64,000 nt of DNA, taken from NCBI RefSeq assembly GCF_900111885.1, contig NZ_FOKG01000021.1, positions 38,990 to 102,989 on the forward strand. Reading direction: 5' to 3'. Under the pieces are notes generated by a model. The model saw only the letters and a list, made by a program, of their open reading frames with translations. It had not been told where the DNA came from and made no database searches. Origin of the DNA: Amycolatopsis marina (lineage in GTDB: Bacteria; Actinomycetota; Actinomycetes; Mycobacteriales; Pseudonocardiaceae). Shown piece after piece: positions 15,755 to 27,059 of the stretch (position 1 is the stretch's first letter; the number at the start of each line of letters is the position of its first letter). The position numbers were made by a program, and so were the translations under genes.

Positions 15755-16519
15755 GTGTGCCGTCACCTGGCCTACGTCGGCGCGGCCTGTTCGCCAACGC
15801 GGTTGCTGCTGGCGGCTCCGCACTCGCTGACCCGGCAGTCCCACGCACCGAGGGACATGCGCGGTGGTGGAACAGTCAATGTGGACGGTTTCGGTCTCGG
15901 CTGGTATCCGGCGGACGCCGAACCGGTCCGCTACCGCAGATCCGGACCCATCTGGGCGGACGCGGGCCTGCCGGAGTTGGCTGCTTCGCTGCGCACACGC
16001 GCCTTCCTGGCCGCGGTGCGCTCGGCCACTCCCGGAATGCCGGTGTCGGAAGGCGCGTGTGCGCCCTTCGGAGCAGGTCGCTGGCTCTTCAGCCACAACG
16101 GGATCATCGCGGGCTGGCCCGACTCGATGGCCGAGCTCGCCGGAAAGCTGCCGATCACCGATCTGCTCCGGCTGGACGCGCCCACCGACTCCGCGCTGCT
16201 GTGGGCGATGCTGCACGACAGGCTGCGTAGTGGGCAGCCACCCGAGTCGGCCGTCACCGGCTTGGTGACCGAGGTCGAGAGGGCGGCGCCGGGCTCGCGG
16301 CTGAACCTGCTGCTCACCGACGGCGAGCGGATCATCGCGACGGCCTGGTCCCATGCGCTGTCGGTACGCGGGGACAGCAGTGGTGTCGTCATTGCCTCCG
16401 AGCCGTGCGACTCGGATCCGGAGTGGACTCCGGTCCCAGACCGTCACGCGGTGGTCGCCACTCGTGACTCCGTCGATCTCGTCCCCATCAACGCCGATCG
16501 GAGTAGCCGAACACCATGA
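15755..16519 (+). CDS. egtC: EgtC, class-II glutamine-amidotransferase-type hydrolase
   Basis: 254 residues starting GTG, with Met-Cys-Arg-His: Cys2 becomes the N-terminal nucleophile after methionine removal. The Ntn-hydrolase core shows N-V-D-G-F-G-L-G-W and F-S-H-N-G-I-I. EgtC removes the gamma-glutamyl group from the EgtB product. It overlaps egtD by four bases (ATGA), indicating coupling. Confidence 0.94.
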   Translation: MCRHLAYVGAACSPTRLLLAAPHSLTRQSHAPRDMRGGGTVNVDGFGLGWYPADAEPVRYRRSGPIWADAGLPELAASLRTRAFLAAVRSATPGMPVSEGACAPFGAGRWLFSHNGIIAGWPDSMAELAGKLPITDLLRLDAPTDSALLWAMLHDRLRSGQPPESAVTGLVTEVERAAPGSRLNLLLTDGERIIATAWSHALSVRGDSSGVVIASEPCDSDPEWTPVPDRHAVVATRDSVDLVPINADRSSRTP

Positions 16520-17499
16520 ACGAACGGGATCTGGACGTTCACCGCAGCGAGGCGGCCGTGACCACCGCGCTGCGGGCAGACGTGCGCGAGGGCCTCACCG
16601 CCACACAGAAGTGGTTGCCGTCCAAATGGTTCTACGACGCCAGGGGCAGCGAGCTGTTCGAGCGGATCACCAGGGTGCCCGAGTACTACCCCACACGGGC
16701 GGAGCGGGAGGTGCTGGAGGGTGAGTCCGCGGCGATCGCGGTGGCCACCGGAGCGCACACGCTGGTGGAGCTCGGATCGGGGTCGAGTGAGAAGACCCGG
16801 CTGCTGCTCGACGCGCTGACCGACTGGGCGGAACTGCGCACCTTCGTCCCACTGGACGTCTCGGAGACCGCGCTCGCCGACGCGACACGGGTCATCGCCG
16901 CCGCCTATCCACGCCTCGAAGTACGGGGCGTGGTCGGCGACTTCACCGAGCACCTCGGCCTGCTACCGGGTTCGCCGCCCCGGCTGGTCGCGTTCCTCGG
17001 CGGGACGATCGGCAACTTCCTGCCCGCGGAGCGGGCGAAGTTCCTGCGTTCGGTACGCGACGTACTGCAGGAGGGGGAGTGGTTGCTGCTGGGTACGGAT
17101 CTGGTGAAGGACCAGGATCGGCTCGTCCGCGCCTACGACGACGCCGCCGGCGTGACCGCGGAGTTCAACCGCAACGTGCTGCGGGTCGTGAACGAACGCC
17201 TCGGCGCGGACTTCCGTCCCGAACTGTTCGACCATGTCTCCTACTGGGACGCGGAGAACGAGTGGATCGAGATGCGGCTGCGAGCCCGTGAAGGGATGCG
17301 GGTTCGCGTGCCGGGAGCGGACCTGGAGGTCGAGTTCACCGAGGGGGAACACATCCGGACAGAGATCTCGGCGAAGTTCCGCCCCGAGGGCGTTGCCGCA
17401 GAGCTGGCGGATGCCGGGTTGGCGCTGCGGCGATGGTGGACCGATCGACGCGGTTTGTTCGGGGTCTCACTCGCCCAGGCCGTGCGAATGATCGAATGA
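16516..17499 (+). CDS. egtD: EgtD, histidine N-alpha-methyltransferase
   Basis: 327 residues. EgtD trimethylates histidine to hercynine using S-adenosylmethionine. The sequence has F-Y-D-A-R-G-S-E-L-F-E near residue 37, Y-Y-P-T-R-A-E-R-E around 55, the SAM-binding V-E-L-G-S-G-S-S-E-K-T near 80, and F-L-G-G-T-I-G-N-F around 157, all diagnostic. It is the last core gene of the operon. No egtE (pyridoxal-phosphate C-S lyase) follows, so the final step must be encoded elsewhere or done by another lyase. Confidence 0.95.
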   Translation: MNERDLDVHRSEAAVTTALRADVREGLTATQKWLPSKWFYDARGSELFERITRVPEYYPTRAEREVLEGESAAIAVATGAHTLVELGSGSSEKTRLLLDALTDWAELRTFVPLDVSETALADATRVIAAAYPRLEVRGVVGDFTEHLGLLPGSPPRLVAFLGGTIGNFLPAERAKFLRSVRDVLQEGEWLLLGTDLVKDQDRLVRAYDDAAGVTAEFNRNVLRVVNERLGADFRPELFDHVSYWDAENEWIEMRLRAREGMRVRVPGADLEVEFTEGEHIRTEISAKFRPEGVAAELADAGLALRRWWTDRRGLFGVSLAQAVRMIE

Positions 17500-17503
17500 G
17501 CGG

Positions 17504-17977
17504 GTGAGGAACCCACTTCCGCGGCTCGCGCGCCTTGTCGGGACGCGCCCCGGTCTGATGCGGCTGGCCGGCGTGGTGGTCGCTGTGGATCAGCGACTGC
17601 ATCGTCTCTCCAGGGGCAGGCTGAGCCTCGTGGCGATCGCGGGCCTGCCATCCCTGCGGCTGACGACCACCGGCCGCAAAACGGGACTGGACAGGCAGAC
17701 CAACCTGCTCTATCTGCCGCGTGGCGACGAGTTCGTGCTGATCGGCTCCAACTGGGGCAGGCCGAACCACCCTGCCTGGGCCTACAACCTGCGTGCGCAT
17801 CCGCGGGCCACGGTCGCGATCAGGGGTGGTGAGGTGCGGGTCCTGGCCCGCGAGGTGACCGGCGCCGAGTACGACCGGCTCTGGTCCGAACTGCTGGAGT
17901 TCTGGCCGGGGTACCGGATGGAGCGGGACGCGGCAGGACGCGAGTTGCCCGTCTTCGTGCTGACGCCGCTGCCCTGA
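17504..17977 (+). CDS. Nitroreductase/deazaflavin (F420)-dependent oxidoreductase, DDN type
   Basis: 157 residues from GTG 17504, four bases after egtD, so probably in the same transcript. T-T-T-G-R-K-T-G near residue 53, V-L-I-G-S-N-W-G-R-P-N-H-P-A-W near 80 and the N-L-R-A-H-P-R-A-T-V segment are hallmarks of the DDN-like split-barrel family that uses coenzyme F420. The substrate is unknown. The position in place of egtE is notable, but nothing in the sequence links it to thiol chemistry. Confidence 0.82.
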   Translation: MRNPLPRLARLVGTRPGLMRLAGVVVAVDQRLHRLSRGRLSLVAIAGLPSLRLTTTGRKTGLDRQTNLLYLPRGDEFVLIGSNWGRPNHPAWAYNLRAHPRATVAIRGGEVRVLAREVTGAEYDRLWSELLEFWPGYRMERDAAGRELPVFVLTPLP

Positions 17978-18111
17978 GTGGACACAGAACCGAACCACCC
18001 TTTCGGCTGGAGTTTGGGCCGGGACTCCTGCGGCGCACCGCGACGTACGGCAGTGTCGATTCTCAGTAATCGTTCGGGTGCGTGTGGTGACGAGCTGGGA
18101 GGAAACCGGCA

Positions 18112-19740
18112 ATGACGGCAGTGTGGGGTCGGACTCGGGCGCGGGCAGTGGTGTCGCTGCTGGCGGCGAGCACGATGGTTGCCGGAATACCGGCGACGGC
18201 GGGCGCCGTGCAGGCCGCCGGACCGGTGGCGGCAGAAGTCGGTGCCGTCGACGAGGTGTCCTGGGGGGCGTGCGACCAGGAAATTCTCGCAGGAGTGGCG
18301 GAGGACCAGCGGGACCTCTATTCCTGCGCGACCTACCGGGTGCCGATCGATCACGACAACGCCGCACTCGGCACCATCGACCTCGCGCTGCTGCGCAGGG
18401 CTGCGGCCGACCCCGAAGCGCGGATCGGTTCCCTGTTCGTCAATCCCGGCGGTCCAGGCGGCCCGGGGCGCACCATGCCGATGGGAGCGGAGCAGTTCTT
18501 CGAGCAGCCTGTGCTCGATCGATTCGACATCGTCGGCTTCGATCCACGCGGTGTCGGCGACAGCAATCCCGTGCGTTGCTTCACGACCGCGGAGGACGCC
18601 GAGGAGGTCCTCGGCGGCCAGGTCGCGGTGCCGGTCTCCCAACAGGAGATGTCTCGCACGCTCGCCGGCTACACCGACTACGCCAGGTTCTGCGACCGGA
18701 ACTCCGGTGCCCTGCTACGGCATATGTCCACAAAGGCGGTGGCACGGGATCTGGATGTGCTTCGAGCGGCCGTGGGTGACGAGCAGTTGACCTACGTCGG
18801 CTTTTCCTACGGCACCCTGCTCGGCGCCACCTACGCGAACTTGTTCCCCCAGCGATCGAGGGCGCTCGTTCTCGACGGGAACGTGGATCCACAGCTGCGG
18901 ACCAGCGACGGCCGCCGGTACGACCGCGAGCGGGCAGGCGGGTTCGAGGTAGCACTGGACGCGTTCCTGCGCGAGTGCGAGCGGGTGCGCGAACGCTGTG
19001 CGTTCAGCCCCGGCCAGCCACGGCAGAAGTTCGACGACCTGCGCGGGCATCTGCGCAGGCAGCCGATCCCGCTGCCGGGGGGCACCGACCTCGACCTGAC
19101 GGCCTTCACGAACGGTGTGGCGGGAGCGCTGTACTCGGCACGGTCGCTGCCGAGCCTCGCGAAGGACCTGCAGACGTTGCACGACGTGGTCAGCACGCCG
19201 GAAGGGGTGAAGCCGAAGACGCTCACCGAGGATGACCTGCGGGTCGTGCTCCGGCAGGGCATCGATCCCCGGTTCGACGTACGGCCGGACAGCAAGTATC
19301 TGGCCGATGACTCCTACTTCGCCGTGAACTGCGCGGACAAGCGGTTCCGGCACACGCACGCCGACCTGCCCGCGATGGCGGGTCAGTGGGAGGACGAGTC
19401 CCCGGTCTTCGGCAGGGCGCAGGCCTTCGCGGACCCCGCCGGCTGCCCGGTGTGGCCCGGTGACGCCAAGACCGGCGCGTACCGCGGGCCGTGGAACGCC
19501 AAGACCGCGAATCCGGTTCTGGTGATCGGCAACTACTACGACCCGGCGACCCAGTACACGTTCGCCAAGCGGATGGCGAGCCAGCTGGGCTACGCCCGGT
19601 TGCTGCCCGTCGATGCCTTCGGCCACTGCGTTCTGGGTGACTCGGCCGGGGTGGACAGGGCGGCCACGGAATATCTCGTGGATCTCACGGTCCCGCCGTC
19701 GGGGCAGGTGTACGAGGCGGACAAGGCACCGTTCGACTAG
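18112..19740 (+). CDS. Secreted S33-family alpha/beta-hydrolase (tripeptidyl aminopeptidase type)
   Basis: 542 residues. Residues 1-37 are a Sec signal peptide (R-T-R-A-R-A-V-V-S-L-L-A-A-S, cleavage after an A-X-A around residue 31-36). The mature enzyme resembles Streptomyces SlpD/SlpE and mycobacterial Hip1-type proteases: N-P-G-G-P-G-G-P oxyanion loop near residue 115, D-P-R-G-V-G-D, nucleophile Ser in G-F-S-Y-G-T near 230, and the terminal catalytic His in F-G-H-C-V-L-G near 505. Family members release tripeptides from the N-terminus of exported proteins. Its own promoter probably lies in the 134-base gap after the egt operon. Confidence 0.88.
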   Translation: MTAVWGRTRARAVVSLLAASTMVAGIPATAGAVQAAGPVAAEVGAVDEVSWGACDQEILAGVAEDQRDLYSCATYRVPIDHDNAALGTIDLALLRRAAADPEARIGSLFVNPGGPGGPGRTMPMGAEQFFEQPVLDRFDIVGFDPRGVGDSNPVRCFTTAEDAEEVLGGQVAVPVSQQEMSRTLAGYTDYARFCDRNSGALLRHMSTKAVARDLDVLRAAVGDEQLTYVGFSYGTLLGATYANLFPQRSRALVLDGNVDPQLRTSDGRRYDRERAGGFEVALDAFLRECERVRERCAFSPGQPRQKFDDLRGHLRRQPIPLPGGTDLDLTAFTNGVAGALYSARSLPSLAKDLQTLHDVVSTPEGVKPKTLTEDDLRVVLRQGIDPRFDVRPDSKYLADDSYFAVNCADKRFRHTHADLPAMAGQWEDESPVFGRAQAFADPAGCPVWPGDAKTGAYRGPWNAKTANPVLVIGNYYDPATQYTFAKRMASQLGYARLLPVDAFGHCVLGDSAGVDRAATEYLVDLTVPPSGQVYEADKAPFD

Positions 19741-19770
19741 ATCGTTCCAATCCCCATGACGCCGGCCGGC

Positions 19771-19820
19771 CGAAATCCGGGTGCGGGCGGCCGGCCGAAA
19801 TCCGGGTGCGGGCGGCCGGC
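19771..19820. repeat. Perfect 25-base tandem duplication
   Basis: Two identical consecutive 25-base copies (19771-19795 and 19796-19820), each beginning CGAAATCCGGGTGCGGGCGG. They are preceded and followed by further GCCGGC palindromes. They lie between the S33 gene stop and the GNAT start. Confidence 0.9.
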
Positions 19821-19842
19821 TCGGGGGTGTGTGATCGCGGGT

Positions 19843-20745
19843 ATGGCGATTGTGCTGGGCAGGCCGGGAGTCGGCGGACTGAGTGAGACTGTGGATGTGC
19901 TGCGCGAGTGGCAGTACGACGGGGCCCCGATGCAACTGCATCCGGGGGATGTCGGCTGGTTCTGGCGGTTCGGTGCGGAGGCGACGGCCGCGGCGGTGCG
20001 GACCTGGCGCCGGGACGGACGGATCCTCGCTGTCGGGCTGCTGGATGGACCGGAGTTGCTGCGGTTGACAGTCGCGCCCGAGGCTCTGCGGGACGAGGAG
20101 TTGACGCGACAGCTGGTTGCGGACGTATCCGAGCCGGAGCGCGGGGTACTGGCAGCGGGAAGGGCGAACATCGAGACGCCCGAGGGTGCGTTGGTGGCGG
20201 ATGTGCTGCTGGAGTACGGCTGGAACGTCGACGAGCCGTGGACGCCCCTGCGCCGCGACCTCACGGAGCCGGTGCATGACCCGGACGTGCGGATCGAGGT
20301 GATCGGTCCGGAGCAGGCGCACGTGCGGACGGTCGTGCAGCGGGCGTCGTTCGACAGGTCGAGCTTCACCGAGGAGCACTGGCACGCGATGGCGGCCGGA
20401 TCGCCGTATGCCGACGCCCGGTGTCTGGTCGCGTACGACGAGCAGGGCACCGCGGTGGCCGTGGTGACGGTGTGGTCGACCGGTCCGGGAAAACCCGGGT
20501 TGCTCGAGCCGATGGGCGTGCACCGGGACCATCGGGGGCACGGTCACGGCACAGCGATCAGCGTGGCCGCGGCGGCCGCACTCCAGGAACTGGGCTCGTC
20601 GAGCGCGATCGTCTGCACACCCAGCTCCAATGCCGCCGCGGTCGCCACCTACAGGTCAGCCGGTTTCCAGCCGCTGCCCGAGGTGCGGGATCACTACCGG
20701 GACGCCGCGCCGGTCACGGGTTCGTCGACGCTCGACCACCAGTAG
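19843..20745 (+). CDS. GNAT-family N-acetyltransferase
   Basis: 300 residues from ATG 19843. An open frame extends upstream through the 25-base repeats, but those codons are low-complexity and not expected in the protein; GTG 19831, four bases after GGGGG, is the alternative. The C-terminal half is a GNAT fold: V-A-V-V-T-V-W, P-M-G-V-H-R-D-H-R-G-H-G-H-G acetyl-CoA loop near residue 225, and N-A-A-A-V-A-T-Y-R-S-A-G-F near 270. The N-terminal half looks like a degenerate second GNAT domain. The substrate is unknown. Confidence 0.82.
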   Translation: MAIVLGRPGVGGLSETVDVLREWQYDGAPMQLHPGDVGWFWRFGAEATAAAVRTWRRDGRILAVGLLDGPELLRLTVAPEALRDEELTRQLVADVSEPERGVLAAGRANIETPEGALVADVLLEYGWNVDEPWTPLRRDLTEPVHDPDVRIEVIGPEQAHVRTVVQRASFDRSSFTEEHWHAMAAGSPYADARCLVAYDEQGTAVAVVTVWSTGPGKPGLLEPMGVHRDHRGHGHGTAISVAAAAALQELGSSSAIVCTPSSNAAAVATYRSAGFQPLPEVRDHYRDAAPVTGSSTLDHQ

Positions 20746-20789
20746 AACGCGGGAGGAAGGGCGCCACCGTCGTGCGCCGGCTCGCCGGA

Positions 20790-20817
20790 ATCTTCCGCGG
20801 CCGTAGCCGAGGAAGAT
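20790..20817. terminator. Hairpin between convergent GNAT and TauE genes
   Basis: ATCTTCC (20790-20796) pairs with GGAAGAT (20811-20817) around a GC-rich 14-base loop in the 140-base convergent spacer. There is no U-tract; the call rests on position. Confidence 0.35.
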
Positions 20818-20885
20818 CGACGCGGAGTACCGCTCGCGGCTGTCGACGGTCGCACCGGCGGCACCCCCACCCGGCACCGAGTTGC

Positions 20886-21614
20886 TCAACCGAACAGGCT
20901 GCGCACCAGCAGCACGAGTGCGCTGGCCATGGCGATGGTGACCACGGTGGCGCGGGTCCGGCCCGCGTCCAGTATCCGGCGGGCCGGCCCGGACAGGGCG
21001 AACCCGGCGACCAGGAAGGGCAGCAACACCGAACCGAACACCAGATGCGCGGTCTCGATCTGACCGCCGAGCCCGAGGCCGGCCAGCGAGATCACCGTGC
21101 CGACCGCGAAGCAGGCCGCGAGCGTCGCCCGGATCTGCCGTCCTGATGAATGCTGATAGAGCAGTGCGAGTGGCGGACCGCCGATCGAGGCGGCGGTGCC
21201 GAACGTGCCGCTGGCGACCCCGGCGAGCAGCAGCGGCCCCGGGGTCGGCGTGGGGCGCCACGAGGTCACCGACAGCAGTCCGCAGAGCAGCACCGAGGCA
21301 CCGACGATGGCGGCGAACGGGCGGGGCGCCAGTGTCGCGACGGCGAGCACACCGAGGGCCGTGCCCGGCAGTCTGCCGAGCATCGCCCAGCCGACCCCGC
21401 GCCAGTCGATGTCGTGCCACTCCCTTGCCATGGAGAGCACGGCGTGGGCGGCGGCGATCAGCAGCAGCGGCACCGGTACGAGCTGGGGGTCGGCCAGCGT
21501 CAGCAACGGTGCCGCGATCAGGTTCATCCCGAACCCCGCTGCGCCCTGCACCAGCGCGCCGACGAGGACGACGATGCCGGCGAGCACCAGCGTCACCGAC
21601 ACCATCTGCACCAC
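20886..21614 (-). CDS. TauE/SafE-family membrane transporter
   Basis: 242 residues with seven or eight hydrophobic segments spread evenly over the chain. The start of the first half has G-A-L-V-Q-G-A-A-G-F-G and that of the second half G-T-F-G-T-A-A-S-I-G-G-P-P, the two repeat signatures of TauE/SafE permeases. These move sulfur-containing or other small organic anions; the substrate here is unknown. It may be co-transcribed with acn but a 76-base gap holding a long palindrome separates them. Confidence 0.85.
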   Translation of the reverse strand: MVQMVSVTLVLAGIVVLVGALVQGAAGFGMNLIAAPLLTLADPQLVPVPLLLIAAAHAVLSMAREWHDIDWRGVGWAMLGRLPGTALGVLAVATLAPRPFAAIVGASVLLCGLLSVTSWRPTPTPGPLLLAGVASGTFGTAASIGGPPLALLYQHSSGRQIRATLAACFAVGTVISLAGLGLGGQIETAHLVFGSVLLPFLVAGFALSGPARRILDAGRTRATVVTIAMASALVLLVRSLFG

Positions 21615-21624
21615 CCCACGGATG

Positions 21625-21675
21625 TCCCCAATGTGGCATTCGGGAACTTCAGCGTCCCGAATGCCACATTGGGGA
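21625..21675. repeat. Perfect 21-base inverted repeat, copy 1 of a dispersed palindrome
   Basis: The left arm (21625-21645, beginning TCCCCAATGTGGCATT) and right arm (21655-21675) are exact reverse complements around a nine-base loop. It lies between acn and the TauE gene. The outer half matches elements at 45166-45192 and 63415-63429. Confidence 0.9.
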
Positions 21676-21690
21676 ACTACGGCACCTGTG

Positions 21691-24558
<2,868 letters not shown>

Positions 24559-24696
24559 GTCTAACTCCATCGATGGACGGACCCGGTGAGAAGTCGTCTC
24601 GGTCAGTTCGGTCGGTTGTTCGGGTACCCGGCGAGTCTCGCGCACCACGTCCGTGTGTGCAGACGTGGGCTCGTGGATCTCGCCGGATACCCAAAA

Positions 24697-24712
24697 CAGT
24701 ACGCGTGTCCTT
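24697..24712. promoter_or_regulatory. Predicted AcnR operator upstream of acn
   Basis: On the minus strand AAGGACACGCGTACTG agrees with CAGNACNNNCGTACTG at all fixed positions but the first. The site is 139 bases upstream of the acn start and resembles the perfect site before acnR. Confidence 0.65.
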
Positions 24713-24736
24713 TTTTTACATCAAGGGGGACACGCG
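24702..24736 (-). terminator. Nine-base hairpin overlapping the acn operator
   Basis: CGCGTGTCC (24702-24710) and GGACACGCG (24728-24736) pair around a 17-base loop containing seven thymines on the plus strand. It lies between the end of the membrane-protein gene and acn. It could end transcription from upstream, or modulate AcnR binding because it shares bases with the operator. Confidence 0.4.
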
Positions 24737-24785
24737 GCACCGGCCGCGGTGCGACGTCGATCACCGTTCTGCCGGTTTCCTCGGC

Positions 24786-26288
24786 TCAGTTCGCCATCCG
24801 CAGCATCGCTTGGAAGTCCTCGGGCTGGAGGCTGCGCAGTACCGTCATACCCAGCTCCGTGAAGGTGCGCACCGGGCTCACGTAGTGCTTTCCGTCCACC
24901 TCGGTGGTGACCACGCCGAGCCCCTGGTCGAGCAGTCCCTTGCCGAGATTGCTCAGCATCTGCACGGCCTCGGGCGGCAGTTCGGCGTCGGACTCCTTGC
25001 TGATCAGGGACGTGAGTTCGTCGGCGCACAGCCGCTGCGTGTCGCCGTCGATGTCCAGTTCGTAACACTCGCCGTTCTTGGTCAGGGTCAGCGTGCTCGC
25101 ACCGCGGTTCTTGGTCATTTCCAGTGTGGTGATCGTGGCCCTGGTGGCCCCTGCGACCTCGGTGTTCTCGGTCTCCAGCCGCTTGACCGTCACACCGGTC
25201 GGCTCGGGATCCGTGCCGATCGCGTCGAGGATGGCCGGACCCGCGTCGTGCAGCACACCCATCTCGTCCGGCGGAAGGAGTTCGATCACCCTGCGGACGT
25301 CGGCGTTGAGGCCTGCCTGCAGTGTCTCCCTTACCGCCTCGTCCGGGGACGCGGCGCCGTTCGCCGGAATCGACTCGGCGGGCCAGGGGATGCGCTCCTC
25401 GAGGAGCGCGTAGTCCGCCATCGTGTAGAGCAGACTGGGATACCACTCGTCGTCCGCCTTGACCGTGGCGATCCGGATCGGCTCGCCGGTGTTGCGGACG
25501 AAGTCGGCGATGTCGACGGTCTCGGTCCGCGGTCCCTGCTCCAGTTCGGCCTGCTCGGAGCGGCTCAGCGCCGCGTCGATGAACTCGTCGGACAGCGGAA
25601 CCGTGCTCAGGTCCGCGGTCACGGTCACCGTGCCGCCGGTCAGCTTGGTTATCGTGAGATGGTCGTTGACCCGCTCCTCCTGGCCGCTGTCGAAGACCAG
25701 ATCCGTGGTCTCCAGACGGATACCGGTGAGCTGGGACGGGTCGGCGGACTCGTCGAGGATTCCGATCCGCTTGAGCTCCGCAGTGGTCTCCTCGAGCGGA
25801 TCGGTGAACAACGCCGCCTCGGCCGGGACCAGCGTGCTCAGCAGGCCGACCACATCACCGTTGCCGAGCGAGCCGGCCAGCTTTTCCGCCGCTTCGGCGG
25901 GAGTGCCCGCCCCGGACGCCACCGAGTTCGTCTGGGAGACCGCGAACCAGGTCGCTCCGGCGCCGAGCGCGACGACCAGTGCGACGACCAGGCCGATCAC
26001 CAGCCCGCGCCTGCCCTTGGGGGCCTGCGGTGCCCCCGGGCCCCAGGGACCCTGTGGGCCGTACGGCTGCTGCCCCTGGGGGAACTGCTGCCCCTGGGGG
26101 AACTGCTGTGTCCCGTACGGCTGCTGCGGATACGGCTGAGCCGGATACGGCTGTTGCGGGTACTGCTGGTGTCCGTGGTGCGGCTGCTGCGGCGCCGCAC
26201 CGTACTGGCCACCTCCCGGCTGCTGGTAACCCCCTTGCTGAGGGTCTCCCTGATGGGGCCACTGGCCGCCCGGTCCTGGGTTCGTCAC
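24786..26288 (-). CDS. Single-pass membrane protein with Gln/Pro/Gly-rich cytoplasmic tail and large outside domain (unknown function)
   Basis: 500 residues from GTG 26288, coupled to the preceding gene through a GTGA overlap. Residues 1-95 are almost entirely Q, P, G, Y and H, with repeats such as Q-Q-F-P-Q-G and Q-P-Y-P. One transmembrane helix follows at about 100-123 after K-G-R-R. The remaining 370 residues are outside, with an A-E-A-A-E-K-L-A-G-S-L segment and alternating beta-like stretches (T-V-T-V-T-A-D-L, T-R-A-T-I-T-T-L-E-M). I do not recognise the domain. Location between acn and a RipA-like gene suggests a cell-envelope role. Confidence 0.8.
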   Translation of the reverse strand: MTNPGPGGQWPHQGDPQQGGYQQPGGGQYGAAPQQPHHGHQQYPQQPYPAQPYPQQPYGTQQFPQGQQFPQGQQPYGPQGPWGPGAPQAPKGRRGLVIGLVVALVVALGAGATWFAVSQTNSVASGAGTPAEAAEKLAGSLGNGDVVGLLSTLVPAEAALFTDPLEETTAELKRIGILDESADPSQLTGIRLETTDLVFDSGQEERVNDHLTITKLTGGTVTVTADLSTVPLSDEFIDAALSRSEQAELEQGPRTETVDIADFVRNTGEPIRIATVKADDEWYPSLLYTMADYALLEERIPWPAESIPANGAASPDEAVRETLQAGLNADVRRVIELLPPDEMGVLHDAGPAILDAIGTDPEPTGVTVKRLETENTEVAGATRATITTLEMTKNRGASTLTLTKNGECYELDIDGDTQRLCADELTSLISKESDAELPPEAVQMLSNLGKGLLDQGLGVVTTEVDGKHYVSPVRTFTELGMTVLRSLQPEDFQAMLRMAN

Positions 26289-26776
26289 GTGCGTGTACCT
26301 GCTCTTCCGTCTGCTGGGCCGCGGGTGCGTCCGGCGACCACGAGAATGCCGAGCGCGCCGATCAGGGCAATGATCGAACCCGCAAGGCTGGTGATCGGAC
26401 CCGCCGGTGCGATGCCCACCAGTCCGGCCGGGTCGGATGCTTGGACGGTCAGTATCCCCGCCGGGGTTCCCGCGAGTGCGGAGACGGCCAGTGTGAGCAC
26501 TCCCGCACTTCGATCGAGACGCACCGCGATCAGTGCGACACAGAGCGCGCCGAGCGCGGGAATCGCGATCCACGTACGCAGCGTGACGACGAGAAAATCG
26601 TTGTCGACGAGTGCGAAATGATCCGCCAGACCTGCGGATTCATAGCTGTTGCGGGTCACATTTCCCGACCGCAACCACGGCAGGAAGCTGCCGAGAACGG
26701 TCACGGCAAGGCCGGCCGAGGTGAGCACGGCGAGCAGATAACGGCTGGTAGGCCGGGCTGGTGAGGTGGATCGCAT
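26285..26776 (-). CDS. Four-helix membrane protein, unknown function
   Basis: 163 residues from ATG 26776, the first methionine before the hydrophobic region; a much longer open frame upstream is shadow. Four membrane helices are visible (about 12-35, 65-90, 95-115, 130-155). L-P-W-L-R-S-G near residue 31 is a pattern typical of small actinobacterial tetraspanning proteins. Its stop overlaps the GTG of the following Q/P-rich membrane protein, so the two probably act together. Confidence 0.7.
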   Translation of the reverse strand: MRSTSPARPTSRYLLAVLTSAGLAVTVLGSFLPWLRSGNVTRNSYESAGLADHFALVDNDFLVVTLRTWIAIPALGALCVALIAVRLDRSAGVLTLAVSALAGTPAGILTVQASDPAGLVGIAPAGPITSLAGSIIALIGALGILVVAGRTRGPADGRAGTRT

Positions 26777-27059
26777 TCGCCGCTCCCCGGAGTTTGTGGT
26801 CGGGACGGGGGTTGGACGTGCGCCGAGGCCGCCCGGTTCGCCCTTCTCGGACACGTCATATTGCGGACCCAAGCGGCATTGCCATCCCCCGGAATGGGGA
26901 ATTGTGGCCCAAGGTGAGCAAGTTTCCCATGTTGCGCTTGGTAATGATGAGGCAGTAGTGGCACAGTCAGTTCGAATGCTTAGGCCGTTCGCGTCAGCGG
27001 GACCACTCATCTGGCGGTAGCGGGCTGGTCCGGAGGCAGGAGTCACGGGAGGTGGAGCT

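Noticed and set aside
14075..16447. A 790-codon open frame on the minus strand
   Set aside because: Antisense to egtA-egtC, all of which carry diagnostic motifs.
17504..17977. egtE, ergothioneine C-S lyase
   Set aside because: Position fits, but the 157-residue DDN-type protein has no pyridoxal-phosphate fold.
26777..27059. A c-di-AMP (ydaO) riboswitch before the RipA-like gene
   Set aside because: Such riboswitches occur before actinobacterial cell-wall hydrolases, but I could not find the conserved GGGGGA and GGTGAA-type core segments in this spacer.
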